From: an uncultured Eubacteriales bacterium
GTDB taxonomy: Bacteria > Bacillota > Clostridia > Peptostreptococcales > Anaerovoracaceae
Direction of reading: 5' to 3'
Assembly: GCA_902786355.1 (NCBI GenBank)
Contig: CADABZ010000004.1
Coordinates: forward strand, 1 to 64,000
DNA length: 64,000 bases
In this document: one piece after another, positions 17,352 to 25,667 of the stretch
Layout of the letters: each line of letters opens with the position of its first letter
Numbering within the stretch: the first letter of the stretch is position 1
Notes under the pieces: model-generated
What the model saw: the letters and a program-made list of their open reading frames with translations, nothing else
Told to the model about the DNA's origin: nothing
Database searches by the model: none
Program-made: the position numbers and the translations under genes

Positions 17352-19820
17352 ATGAACAAAGCAACAAGTCTTAGATACAGAGCTTTGAGCGGCATGTTCA
17401 GAGCAATCAAAGTGAATAAAATGCTGGATAAGCAGGGCAGTGAATTTGATGCATTACTTCAGGAGTACAGGGAAAAACAGAAGAAGCCGCTGAAGATCCC
17501 ATACAAAAGGATGCGCGATAAGTTCGAAATCGACACAAAGAGCATAGACGGGGTCACCTGCTATGTCGTCAGACAGAAGGACTCTGCACCGGACAAAGCA
17601 GTCCTGTATCTATTCGGAGGCGGATATATCCTGCCGCCTGATCCGGGCGATATCATCCTGTGCGGACAGATAGCTGAGAACTGTAACGCTGAAGTGTGGT
17701 TCCCTCTGTATCCTATGGCACCGGACAACGACCTGTTTCAAACACTTCAGGGAACGCTCGGCGTATACAGGGACATACTGGACCATTATGATGCTGACAG
17801 GATCAGATTCTTCGGTACATCATCCGGCGGCGGGCAGGCGTTGTCGCTTTGCATGTACATTCGCCACGAGGGCCTGGATGTGCCTCTCCCGGGACGGCTT
17901 GTGCTGCAGTCTCCGGGACTTCAGGTGCCGCCGAGCGACAAGCAGAGAGCTGAAATGGACAGGCTCAGCCATCTTGATGTGATGATTCCGCCGGGATTCT
18001 TCGACAACATCGCTCCTGTACTTGCAACAGGAGATGATGCATATCTCCTCAGCCCGATACTTTTCGATCTCACCGGATTCCCTCCGATAGATATATTCTA
18101 CGGGACCAATGAGGTGATGATCGCTTATCTTGATGACTTCAGAGCAAAGTGCAGCGAGTGTGGAGTGGAACTTAATGTACATATCGGAGAAGGCATGATG
18201 CATTGCTGGGGAGCTATGGATTTCGTGCCCGAAGCAAAAGCTGTCAGGCAGGAGTATTTCAAAGCTATCGGCAATGAGACAAGAGAGCTCTGCGTGCATG
18301 AGTACGGAGATCCGGCAGACCCTTTAATCGTACTGCTGGCCCCGATGCTTCTTTCCGGTGAGGACATGTACAACATAGTTTCACCGCACCTGGAAGGAAA
18401 GTATTTCATAGTAGCGCCTGATCAGGGCGGGCACGGCGATGCCGGAAGATATGTAAGCGCTGAAAGCGAGTACCGAGAGCTGAAGGAATACCTCGTTTCA
18501 AAAGGCTATACGGATATAAAGCTGCTGTATGGAGCATCACTGGGTGTCGCGATCGCGTACAGGTTGTTTGAGGACAAGGACTTCAACATAGAGAAGGCGT
18601 GGTTCGATGGTGTTGCTCTCAACAGGAATGCTGCTTTTGCCGAATCATTCATGAAGAACCTGTTCAGAAGAAGGAAAAAGATGCTGGCGAAGACTCACGC
18701 TGAAGCATCACCGAACCTGGTGGAGATGTACGGATACGAATTCGCTAAGAGAATGACTGCTAATTTTGCCCGCATAACGCTGTACGACATCGACAATATA
18801 TGCTATGCCTGCTGCCACTATGATCTGAAAACTTTCACGACAGATCAGCAGAAACGGCTGCACCTTGAGTACGGCAGCAAGGATTTTGACCTGAAACTGT
18901 CTAAGAAGGCGATCCGCAAATATCTGCCTGAAGCCGTAACCGTCATAAGAGACGGCTATCCGCATTGCGGATACATGGCAGCTCATACAGCTGAATATGT
19001 CAAGGAAATGGAGCGATGGATCGGAACAAGGAGGAATAACATGGACCTTAAATTCGGCGACGTCCAGGAGACTGCACTTATCACGCTGGCCATACGTGCA
19101 AGTGAAACAGCAAGGGCTGATGCCAGAATCAGTGATCCTGCAGCGAAGGAGATAATAGATACGCTCGGAGTTGATGTAAGCAAATATGATCCGTTCCTGT
19201 CCCACGAAGGCGTGGTCGCCAGGACTATCATGTACCGGGATGCGCTGAAAAGTCTTATAGCGCAATATCCGGATGCTGTGTGCATCAACCTCGGGTGCGG
19301 ATTCGACGATAAGTTCCCGCAGGTAGATAACGGGAAGATCAGATGGTATGACGTCGATCTCGCTGATCAGATTGCGGTCCGGAGAAAAGTATTCGAGGAC
19401 AGAGAACGCTGCAAAATGATGGACGGCGACGCACTCAACGGTGCATGGACCAAGAGTATACCTGAATCAGACATGTATATCATAGTCATGGAAGGCGTTC
19501 TGGAATACTTCTCAAAGGAGCAGGTGAAGACCTGCCTGAACATGCTCTGCGATTCATTTAATCATGGCTACCTGCTTGCCGAGCTGCATGCGCCTTTCGT
19601 TGCAAAGAACTCAAAACATCATGATGCGGTCAAGCATACGAATGCAACATTCGGATGGGGCACAAAATCCGGGGAAGAATATCTTGAACTTGAGCCGCGA
19701 ATGAGCCTGATCTCAGAAACAAGCTATAATGAGGAAATGAAAAAGCATACAATCCGCGGCAAACTGTTTGCGATCATAGGCAAGAACCTCAATAACAGGC
19801 TCGCGATCTATAAGTGGTGA
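17352..19820 (+). CDS. Triple fusion: two alpha/beta hydrolases plus LCM-type methyltransferase
   Basis: 822 residues. Domain 1 (about 50-300) is a hormone-sensitive-lipase-like hydrolase with GGGYILPP (oxyanion) and elbow GTSSGGG (S157). Domain 2 (about 312-560) is a second alpha/beta hydrolase with elbow YGASLGV (S396), related to the 8559 product. Domain 3 (564-822) is an LCM-type methyltransferase with NLGCGFDDKF near 645 and YDVDLADQ near 665. The separate 8559/9326 pair has the same domain 2 and 3 types, so this looks like a fused duplicate plus an added lipase. An internal ATG at 19041 has a strong ribosome site, so the methyltransferase may also be made alone. The start at 17352 follows GGAGA. 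Confidence 0.85.
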   Translation: MNKATSLRYRALSGMFRAIKVNKMLDKQGSEFDALLQEYREKQKKPLKIPYKRMRDKFEIDTKSIDGVTCYVVRQKDSAPDKAVLYLFGGGYILPPDPGDIILCGQIAENCNAEVWFPLYPMAPDNDLFQTLQGTLGVYRDILDHYDADRIRFFGTSSGGGQALSLCMYIRHEGLDVPLPGRLVLQSPGLQVPPSDKQRAEMDRLSHLDVMIPPGFFDNIAPVLATGDDAYLLSPILFDLTGFPPIDIFYGTNEVMIAYLDDFRAKCSECGVELNVHIGEGMMHCWGAMDFVPEAKAVRQEYFKAIGNETRELCVHEYGDPADPLIVLLAPMLLSGEDMYNIVSPHLEGKYFIVAPDQGGHGDAGRYVSAESEYRELKEYLVSKGYTDIKLLYGASLGVAIAYRLFEDKDFNIEKAWFDGVALNRNAAFAESFMKNLFRRRKKMLAKTHAEASPNLVEMYGYEFAKRMTANFARITLYDIDNICYACCHYDLKTFTTDQQKRLHLEYGSKDFDLKLSKKAIRKYLPEAVTVIRDGYPHCGYMAAHTAEYVKEMERWIGTRRNNMDLKFGDVQETALITLAIRASETARADARISDPAAKEIIDTLGVDVSKYDPFLSHEGVVARTIMYRDALKSLIAQYPDAVCINLGCGFDDKFPQVDNGKIRWYDVDLADQIAVRRKVFEDRERCKMMDGDALNGAWTKSIPESDMYIIVMEGVLEYFSKEQVKTCLNMLCDSFNHGYLLAELHAPFVAKNSKHHDAVKHTNATFGWGTKSGEEYLELEPRMSLISETSYNEEMKKHTIRGKLFAIIGKNLNNRLAIYKW
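19028..19043 (+). promoter_or_regulatory. Internal ribosome site at the methyltransferase domain of the triple fusion
   Basis: AAGGAGG followed seven bases later by an in-frame ATG (19041), exactly where the methyltransferase domain begins (MDLKFGDVQET). Translation from here would give a 259-residue free methyltransferase ending at 19820. It may be a relic of a former separate gene. Confidence 0.5.
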
Positions 19821-19874
19821 AAGAAGCAACCAAATGAGTCTGCTGCATATATAGCTGTTACAAAGGAGGCTGAC

Positions 19875-20390
19875 TTGGGAATATTTGCAAGAAGGAAACG
19901 TGAAAAGCATTATACTACGATGAGCATTGAAGAGCTCCGGATGCTGAATAACGATGAACTGCGTGACGCTGTATCTGCACGCATGATGAAGGAAGCAGGA
20001 AGACGTGAAGTGGCACAATGCCTGAATTTGTTCACAGGTGCCAGAAGAGTTTTTTATATCGTATCACTGTACGAGGCTGAAGTTAGTACTGACGGACTGT
20101 GCAGATTTCTGGTTGGACCGGGACGGTCAGCAACAGGATACATAATGGATACACTCAGAGAAATCCATGCAACCAGACATGCGGAGCTGCTCAGGATGTT
20201 TACATCGGATAACGGCATCGATCTGGACAATCTTGGAGATTTAAGAATCGAGAATTCATGGGAGTATGAGGACGTGAAAGGCAGATACCCTTTTGACATA
20301 TTTAATGAGAAATTCCAGAAACTGTATGACAAAGAATCTATAGATTCCAGATTGATGCAATATGTTAGAAATCATATAGAAGAGTTCTAA
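19875..20390 (+). CDS. DMP19/DUF4375-like protein
   Basis: 171 residues, starting at TTG because AAAGGAGG (19862-19869) sits at the right distance and no ATG does. The middle (YEAEVSTDGLCRFLVGPGRSATGYIMDTLREI) follows the outline of the DMP19/DUF4375 family, which includes a DNA-mimic protein of Neisseria but is otherwise uncharacterised. The usual NGG motif is changed to STDGL here. It sits between fusion enzymes in the same transcription unit. Its role in the pathway is unknown. Confidence 0.5.
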   Translation: MGIFARRKREKHYTTMSIEELRMLNNDELRDAVSARMMKEAGRREVAQCLNLFTGARRVFYIVSLYEAEVSTDGLCRFLVGPGRSATGYIMDTLREIHATRHAELLRMFTSDNGIDLDNLGDLRIENSWEYEDVKGRYPFDIFNEKFQKLYDKESIDSRLMQYVRNHIEEF

Positions 20391-20528
20391 AGAGGAAATC
20401 ACCAGAACGAATGCGGTATTCTTGATGCTCCTGCTGTTATCGCAGATTCTGAGAATATGAATAATGGAGGGTAAACGCCTCTGAACATGTGTGCAGGGTT
20501 GAAAGGGATTTTTCGGAGGACAAATATA

Positions 20529-21305
20529 ATGCAATTTGATGAAATGGGAAGTAAATATGGCAAAACGCTGATGCTGCTGCCGGGAACGGCCTGTGACTAC
20601 CAGACAAATTTCGGCTCTGTGATAGACAGGCTTACTGAGAAATATCACCTGATATGCGTTAACTATGACGGATTTGACGGAAGCAGTCTGGTGTTTCCGG
20701 ACATCATTACTGTGACAGAGAAGATCGAGCGTTACATCAAGGTAAACCATGATGGCAGTATAGACGGAGCCATTGGCTCTTCACTTGGCAGTACATTCGT
20801 CGGTCAGCTGATACAACGGCAGAATATACATATGGATCATGGTATATTCGGCAGTCCGGATCTCGACCAAAGCGGCAGATTCAGCGCGTGGCTCCAGTCA
20901 AAGCTGGTAGTTCCGCTTTTAACAAGTTTTACCCGCGGTGAAAAGCAGAAAGCGAAAACAAAAGAAAAACTCAAGAACTTTTTTGAGATGAGTGATGAGA
21001 CGGCAGATAAGTTCATGGCTTGTTTTGAGAAATTCAAGCCCGAATCTATCAGAAATGAATACTACACAGATCTTCTGACCTGGCTTGAGGACGATATCCA
21101 TGTGGAGAACACAAGGGTACACTTCATATATGCAAATAAGATGGGAGAGAAGTATCTCAAACGCTATAAGAAATACTTCAGAGATCCGGAAATCAGGGAG
21201 TTTGATATGCAGCATGAACAGTGGCTTTTCGGGGGAGAGGAATATGCTGTTCCTGTACTGAATGCGATCGATGAATTTATGGGGATCGAAGGAGTCAGGC
21301 GCTGA
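20529..21305 (+). CDS. Alpha/beta hydrolase (diverged)
   Basis: 258 residues from ATG 20529, chosen because GGAGGA (20515-20520) precedes it; a more upstream ATG at 20487 has poor spacing. Oxyanion region LLPGTACDYQTN (17-28), elbow IGSSLGSTF with Ser near 85, and a His in the final segment (MQHEQWLFGG near 229) that may complete the triad. It resembles the hydrolases at 8559 and in the 17352 fusion but is more diverged. Last intact gene of the long operon; a broken paralogue fragment follows at once. Confidence 0.7.
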   Translation: MQFDEMGSKYGKTLMLLPGTACDYQTNFGSVIDRLTEKYHLICVNYDGFDGSSLVFPDIITVTEKIERYIKVNHDGSIDGAIGSSLGSTFVGQLIQRQNIHMDHGIFGSPDLDQSGRFSAWLQSKLVVPLLTSFTRGEKQKAKTKEKLKNFFEMSDETADKFMACFEKFKPESIRNEYYTDLLTWLEDDIHVENTRVHFIYANKMGEKYLKRYKKYFRDPEIREFDMQHEQWLFGGEEYAVPVLNAIDEFMGIEGVRR

Positions 21306-21593
21306 GACTGCTTGTACAATACCCTGCGGTTTATGCGCTTATTGCATGGATCTGCACTCAGTTCTGACAGCAAAGATGGTTTGACCGTGATTGCGTAAGA
21401 AGCAGAGAGAGTAATGAGCACGTTCCCGTCTGGAACCATAAGATATATCTGAAGGACTGTGGAAACGGGACAGAATACACAGATGAAGTAGACATAGAAG
21501 CAGGTTGGAAGACAGCTTTTATATGGCTGTGGGCTAATGCGTTCTACGCGCACCGGCAAAAGAAGTGGCTCAGGCTGCTGAAGGAGAAATAAT
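21306..21593 (+). pseudogene. Gene remnants: tail of a 23188-type membrane protein, plus an orphan reading frame
   Basis: Positions 21309-21368 translate to LLVQYPAVYALIAWICTQF and a stop, nearly the same as the last 19 residues of the intact membrane protein at 23188-23685 (LLVIYPAVSALIAWACTQF). The rest of that copy is missing. In the same frame after the TGA, 78 sense codons run to a TAA at 21591-21593 (for example WKTAFIWLWANAFYAHRQ) with no start codon. I see this as the scar of a duplication or recombination at the operon end. Nothing else is visible up to the promoter at 21651. Confidence 0.6.
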
Positions 21594-21650
21594 ATCAAAT
21601 GAACATATAGATAATTATAGGATCGCTCCCCAAAAACGGGAACAATTCTT

Positions 21651-21679
21651 TTGACACTCGAGTTAGATAAGACTAACAT
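21651..21679 (+). promoter_or_regulatory. Promoter with GTTAG-N6-CTAAC operator, site 5
   Basis: TTGACA (21651-21656), 17-bp spacer, TAACAT (21674-21679). Operator GTTAGATAAGACTAAC (21662-21677). The 19 bases ending at the -35 (GGGAACAATTCTTTTGACA) match site 1 at 18 of 19 positions, so the whole promoter module looks duplicated. Confidence 0.85.
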
Positions 21680-21737
21680 ATATAGAAAGAGGGATGAGCA
21701 TCACAGATCCAATGAAATGAGTATAATGGAGGATCAT

Positions 21738-23183
21738 ATGGGAATCATAAAGAAATACATGAACCAGACAAGAAAGCCTGAGGGTGTCCTCGGCAATCTT
21801 ATGATAACCGGTATGAATACCGGACATGCAGCAATGGCGAGATGGGGATCAGACTACCTGAGAGTCAGCGATCCTGCCAATGTCATCGACCTGGGCTGCG
21901 GCGGAGGAAGCAATGTAAAGGCTCTCGCCGAAAGATATGCAGGAGCCAAGGTGACAGGCCTTGATTATTCTGACCTCTCGGTAGAGCGAGCCAAGGCGTT
22001 CAACAGCAACCTGATCGGCAGCGGCAGATGCAAGATAGTGCAGGGGGATGTCTCTGCAATAGACCTTCCTGATGGCAGCTATGATCTTGCTACAGCATTT
22101 GAAACTATCTACTTCTGGCCGGGACTTGAAAAGTGCTTCAGTGAGGTCGCGAGAATACTCGGACCCGACGGCACCTTCATGATCGTCAACGAGTCAGATG
22201 GCGCGGATGATCCTTCGAAGCAATATGAGAAGATCATTGAGGGCATGAAGATCTACACACCTGACGAGATCGAGAGTGCCCTTAAGACAGCAGGCTTTGA
22301 CCGTGTAACGACATATCACCATGACAGCAAGCCATGGATCACAGTGATAGCTGAAAAAGGAGAAGCGACTAAGACAGAGACAGCTAATGTTCTGAAACCT
22401 GACTACAAGAACTGGGTCCCGCAGGGAATGATCATAGGAATGTGCGCAGCCACAGCAGTGCTCGCTGCGGCAAATGTCGGCGCGGCAGTACTGCTCAGAT
22501 ATGAGAGCGGCAAAGTGAAGACAGGGATACAGGCTGCGCTCGGCCTTGGCCTTATCGGATGCGCCAAAATGACAGAATGGTGCATAATGGCTAACCGTAA
22601 TTTCTCATATGACGGGAAGCGCAAACTGTCAAAAGTGATAGTTGAAGGTACTGCAGAATACATCACCATTCCTGATGGCGGAGTCGGACTCGATGTCGGA
22701 TGCGGCAGCGGAGCACTTACGATCGCCTGTGCCAAGAGAAATCCTCAGGCTACCATGGTTGGCATGGACCGCTGGGGTGCAGAATATGCGTCATTCAGCA
22801 AAGCTCTGTGTGAGCGCAATGCCGAGGCAGAAGGTGTTTCAAACGTTTCTTTCGAAAAAGGAGACGCAGTGCATCTCGATTATCCGGATGAGACATTTGA
22901 TGCAGTTACGAGCAATTACGTATATCACAACATAACCGGAGTGGATAAGCAGCAGCTCCTCAGGGAGACACTCAGGGTCCTTAAAAAAGGCGGCACTTTC
23001 GCGATACATGACTTGATGTCGAAAATGAGATATGGAGACATGGAACGCTTTGCGCAGGAGCTTCGTGACGAGGGATATCAGGAAGTTGAACTGATCCATA
23101 CAGATGATGGGATGTTCATGTCAAAGATGGAAGCGACTAAACTGATGCTCAGAGGTTCAACAATATTGAAAGGAATCAAGTGA
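21738..23183 (+). CDS. Tandem SAM-methyltransferase protein with central membrane hairpin
   Basis: Start at ATG 21738 after GGAGGA; the longer frame reaches back into the promoter. 481 residues. Methyltransferase 1 (about 40-225) has VIDLGCGGGSN and VTGLDYSDLSV. Two hydrophobic segments follow (about 236-257 and 268-286). Methyltransferase 2 (about 305-470) has GLDVGCGSGALTIA and an AVHLDYPDETFDAVTSNYV motif. Both look intact at the SAM loop. A membrane hairpin between two class I methyltransferases is an unusual layout and puts the active sites at the inner membrane face, perhaps working on a lipid-linked or transported substrate (inference). First gene of the fifth operator-controlled unit. 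Confidence 0.8.
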   Translation: MGIIKKYMNQTRKPEGVLGNLMITGMNTGHAAMARWGSDYLRVSDPANVIDLGCGGGSNVKALAERYAGAKVTGLDYSDLSVERAKAFNSNLIGSGRCKIVQGDVSAIDLPDGSYDLATAFETIYFWPGLEKCFSEVARILGPDGTFMIVNESDGADDPSKQYEKIIEGMKIYTPDEIESALKTAGFDRVTTYHHDSKPWITVIAEKGEATKTETANVLKPDYKNWVPQGMIIGMCAATAVLAAANVGAAVLLRYESGKVKTGIQAALGLGLIGCAKMTEWCIMANRNFSYDGKRKLSKVIVEGTAEYITIPDGGVGLDVGCGSGALTIACAKRNPQATMVGMDRWGAEYASFSKALCERNAEAEGVSNVSFEKGDAVHLDYPDETFDAVTSNYVYHNITGVDKQQLLRETLRVLKKGGTFAIHDLMSKMRYGDMERFAQELRDEGYQEVELIHTDDGMFMSKMEATKLMLRGSTILKGIK

Positions 23184-23187
23184 GATA

Positions 23188-23685
23188 ATGTTATTAACGA
23201 TTTTTCTTGCAATTATCATATGTGCAGCGGTGACGCTCATGCTGATAGCAGGTGTTGCGTTTGTTCAGAATGTAAGGATGTTCTCATCAGCACCTAAAGA
23301 AGCACGTGAGGTCCTGCAGCCAAGAAATGAAGAATTGTTCTATGGCGCAAGGACAATTGGATGGGTGATGATGATAATAAGTGCATTGGTAATACTTGGT
23401 GCAGTAGTGACAGCGATATGGGACGGCATCAGAAGCGGATATTCATTTGCACAGTTCTTCGTGCGTTTCTTATCTATCTTTACTGCATTCAAAGTATATG
23501 ACATGGTGTTCATTGATGGGTTCCTTCTCTGCAAGTCCCACTTCTTTCAGTATTACTACCCTGAAGTGGAGCCTGTATTTAACGGAAGAAAGTATGGGTT
23601 CAATATTAAGAGCCAGCTTCTTAGACTGCTTGTCATATACCCTGCAGTATCTGCTCTTATTGCATGGGCCTGCACTCAGTTTTGA
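23188..23685 (+). CDS. Four-helix membrane protein, paralogue of the 2547 product
   Basis: 165 residues; hydrophobic segments near 4-26, 58-78, 88-104 and 144-162. The polar core KVYDMVFIDGF and the later KYGFNIKSQ recall the NLIDRFLIDDYW stretch of the protein at 2547-3038. No named family comes to mind. The start is ATG 23188, five bases after the previous stop, with a weak AAGTGAGA site, so translation is probably coupled. A fragment of a third copy lies at 21309-21368. Two operator-controlled units thus each carry one copy, suggesting a shared membrane component. Confidence 0.7.
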   Translation: MLLTIFLAIIICAAVTLMLIAGVAFVQNVRMFSSAPKEAREVLQPRNEELFYGARTIGWVMMIISALVILGAVVTAIWDGIRSGYSFAQFFVRFLSIFTAFKVYDMVFIDGFLLCKSHFFQYYYPEVEPVFNGRKYGFNIKSQLLRLLVIYPAVSALIAWACTQF

Positions 23686-23709
23686 CAGGATAAAGAGGGA
23701 AAATAAGAA

Positions 23710-24321
23710 ATGAACAGAAAACTATGGGATTTATACGCGCCGATATATAAACGTGCGATGAAAGCGGACCAGCATATCTACGAATTCATGTACAGGAGGA
23801 TCCCTGATGTGATCAGGGGCAGTGAAGTTCTGGAATTGGCTACAGGACCGGGACTGCTGGCTAAGCATATAGCGCCCGCGGCAAAGAAGATCATTGCAAC
23901 AGACTACTCCGAAGGAATGATCAAAGAGGCTAAGAAAGGATATAATCCGCCTAATCTCACATTTGAGACAGCGGATGCCATGGCACTTCCTTACGGGGAT
24001 AACTCGTTTGATGTGGTGATAATTGCGAATGCTCTTCATATAGTTCCGGATCCTGAGAAGGTCCTCCGCGAGATAGGCCGTGTACTCAGACCGGACGGCA
24101 TACTTATAGCGCCTAATTTTGTGGAACACAAGGGCACAGCTCTCAGCCGTCTCTGGTCAGGAATACTTCAAATCGCCGGAGTCAGATTCGAGCATCAGTG
24201 GGCAGCACCGGAGTATATTGAATTCCTGGAGCAGAGCGGGTGGAATATCACTTTCAGTAAGGAGATGTCGGCGCGCATCGCAATGGTATATGCGGAGTGC
24301 ACCAGAGGTAAAAAAGACTGA
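23710..24321 (+). CDS. Class I SAM-dependent methyltransferase (UbiE/Methyltransf_11-like)
   Basis: 203 residues. SAM loop VLELATGPGLLAKHI (38-52; the usual GCGxG is ATGPG), IATDYSEGMI near 62, DAMALPYGDNSFDVVI near 88 and the LREIGRVLRPDGIL motif near 118. A typical small-molecule methyltransferase. Ribosome site AAAGAGGGAAA. It lies between the membrane protein and the BAAT-like hydrolase in the fifth unit. The substrate is unknown. Confidence 0.85.
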   Translation: MNRKLWDLYAPIYKRAMKADQHIYEFMYRRIPDVIRGSEVLELATGPGLLAKHIAPAAKKIIATDYSEGMIKEAKKGYNPPNLTFETADAMALPYGDNSFDVVIIANALHIVPDPEKVLREIGRVLRPDGILIAPNFVEHKGTALSRLWSGILQIAGVRFEHQWAAPEYIEFLEQSGWNITFSKEMSARIAMVYAECTRGKKD

Positions 24322-24323
24322 AA

Positions 24324-25196
24324 ATGAAGAAGTTCTATAATGTACAGGATGATGGATTCCAGGCCTATTGGTTTGAGGGAACAACAAACAAGGACAAGGT
24401 AATCATCTGGATGCATGGCTCGAGTATGAATGAGAAGCATTGCATCGCTGATTCGGAATATCTCAGACATAAGGGGTATTCAACACTGGTTCTGGGTTTC
24501 TATTGTTGGAAAGGTATGTCTAAGAAACTGCGGGCGGTCCCGGTAGATTATGTCGAAAAGGCAGTTGAGGAGCTTAAAAGAAACGGATTCAGTAAAATAG
24601 GCATTCATGGCATATCTTCGGGCGCGGCTTATGCACTTCTCTGTGCTTCCCTGATTCCTGACATCAGTCTTGTGATCAGCATATGCCCATTCGACTATGT
24701 TATGGAAGAACCAAAGATATTCAGAAAACTTACAGGAAGAGCCTGGTTCAGTTATCACGGCAAGGACTGTCCGTGCTCGCTCTACACAGGCCAGAGGGAA
24801 AACGGCTTCTTCGGATCACTGCTAGCTTACAGAAAGCAGGACACAGAGCATCAAAATGAATTCCTGAGATCGCTATATGAGAACGCTACACTGACAGAAG
24901 AATCGCGTATCAAAGTGGAGAATATGAAAGCACATGTCCTGATGGTTGCGCCGGAAAGAGATAATGAATGGCCTTCACCAACGGCCGTGAGAAGGATGGA
25001 GAAAAAGCTTTCAGATGCAGGCTATCCTTACCGGGTAAAGGCGATCGTATACCCTTATGCCAGCCACTTGCTTGGTACATATCCGCCGGAATCATGGAAG
25101 AAAGCCTTTCCTGCAGAAAAGAAATGGCCAAGAGAATGCGATGAAGCCAGAAAAGACTGCTTTGAGCAGGAGTTTCAGTTCCTGCAGGAATGGTGA
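24324..25196 (+). CDS. BAAT-like alpha/beta hydrolase
   Basis: 290 residues. Oxyanion region IWMHGSSMNEKH (29-40), elbow HGISSGAAY near 96-100, and likely catalytic His in YPYASHLLG near 247. It is the stand-alone counterpart of the C-terminal half of the GNAT fusion at 15731: both have SRIKVENMKA or EKIKVENIKG before the acidic strand. That family cleaves acyl-thioesters or transfers acyl groups to amines, and some bacterial relatives are plain esterases. It starts two bases after the methyltransferase stop. Last gene of the fifth unit. Confidence 0.75.
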   Translation: MKKFYNVQDDGFQAYWFEGTTNKDKVIIWMHGSSMNEKHCIADSEYLRHKGYSTLVLGFYCWKGMSKKLRAVPVDYVEKAVEELKRNGFSKIGIHGISSGAAYALLCASLIPDISLVISICPFDYVMEEPKIFRKLTGRAWFSYHGKDCPCSLYTGQRENGFFGSLLAYRKQDTEHQNEFLRSLYENATLTEESRIKVENMKAHVLMVAPERDNEWPSPTAVRRMEKKLSDAGYPYRVKAIVYPYASHLLGTYPPESWKKAFPAEKKWPRECDEARKDCFEQEFQFLQEW

Positions 25197-25447
25197 TCAC
25201 GATAGAAACGTCATGATAGAAACAGACGAGAAGCTTAAGTTCGTTTTTTGACTACATTAGGAGTTGTGGAGATTGGAAAAACAGCTAAATTTCATCCCAA
25301 TCCATAATTATTCGCCAATATACATTGACGTAAAAATATGCATTAAAACGTGTATTTTTTCCATATACCTCTGCCCGGCCCAAAAAGTTTTTTCTATCTA
25401 GGACGACACATAGAGAAACAACTAATGAAAACACAATGAGTGGTCTG
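25197..25447. other. Intergenic stretch, possible mobile-element leftover
   Basis: No gene seen. Positions 25351-25412 resemble 2121-2184 (shared GTATTTTTtcc, CTGCCCgGCCC and CGACACA blocks). It leads into the tRNA-Ser scar at 25448. Confidence 0.35.
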
Positions 25448-25577
25448 ATTTGGATACGCTCCTGGATACACTAGGCGAGGGACGTCACTCCTTCCTTGAT
25501 TTTTCAACGTTTCCAGACTTGCTGAAATCTTCAAATCCCTCTCTCTCCGCCATATATGCGGCATACGAGCCGTTTCG
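25448..25577 (+). repeat. 130-bp direct repeat, copy A, ending in a tRNA-Ser 3' end
   Basis: About 92% identical to 32877-33006 (10 differences by eye, no gaps). It starts with two GGATAC-type short repeats, as found in integrase arm regions, runs through a unique stretch and ends with 23 bases that match a tRNA-Ser 3' end (25530-25552, TTCAAATCCCTC, then CCGCCA). The rest of the tRNA is absent, so this is an attachment-site-like scar, not a working tRNA. Confidence 0.65.
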
Positions 25578-25608
25578 AGAGTCGTTCTATGAACGGCTCT
25601 CTTTTTTT
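25577..25608 (+). terminator. Terminator after tRNA-Ser scar A
   Basis: GAGAGTCGTT-CTATG-AACGGCTCTC followed by seven T. It is a strong hairpin of the type found after tRNA genes. It also shields the maltodextrin operon from read-through. Confidence 0.85.
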
Positions 25609-25667
25609 GTGTCCAGGATTATCATTGGCAGACTGCCGGACGGATATTAGATGAAACAACACTGTGT

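Noticed and set aside
20391-20480. Open stretch after the DMP19-like gene (ECGILDAPAVIADSENMNNGG then stop)
   Set aside because: No start codon or ribosome site; too short to call even as a remnant.
21366-21368. TGA as a possible selenocysteine codon joining the two remnant frames
   Set aside because: The intact paralogue at 23188-23685 ends with the same CTQF then TGA, so this is a true stop.
25530-25552. tRNA-Ser gene
   Set aside because: Only the 3' end (T-arm part, acceptor and CCA) is present; the anticodon arm and 5' half are missing. The same holds at 32959-32981.
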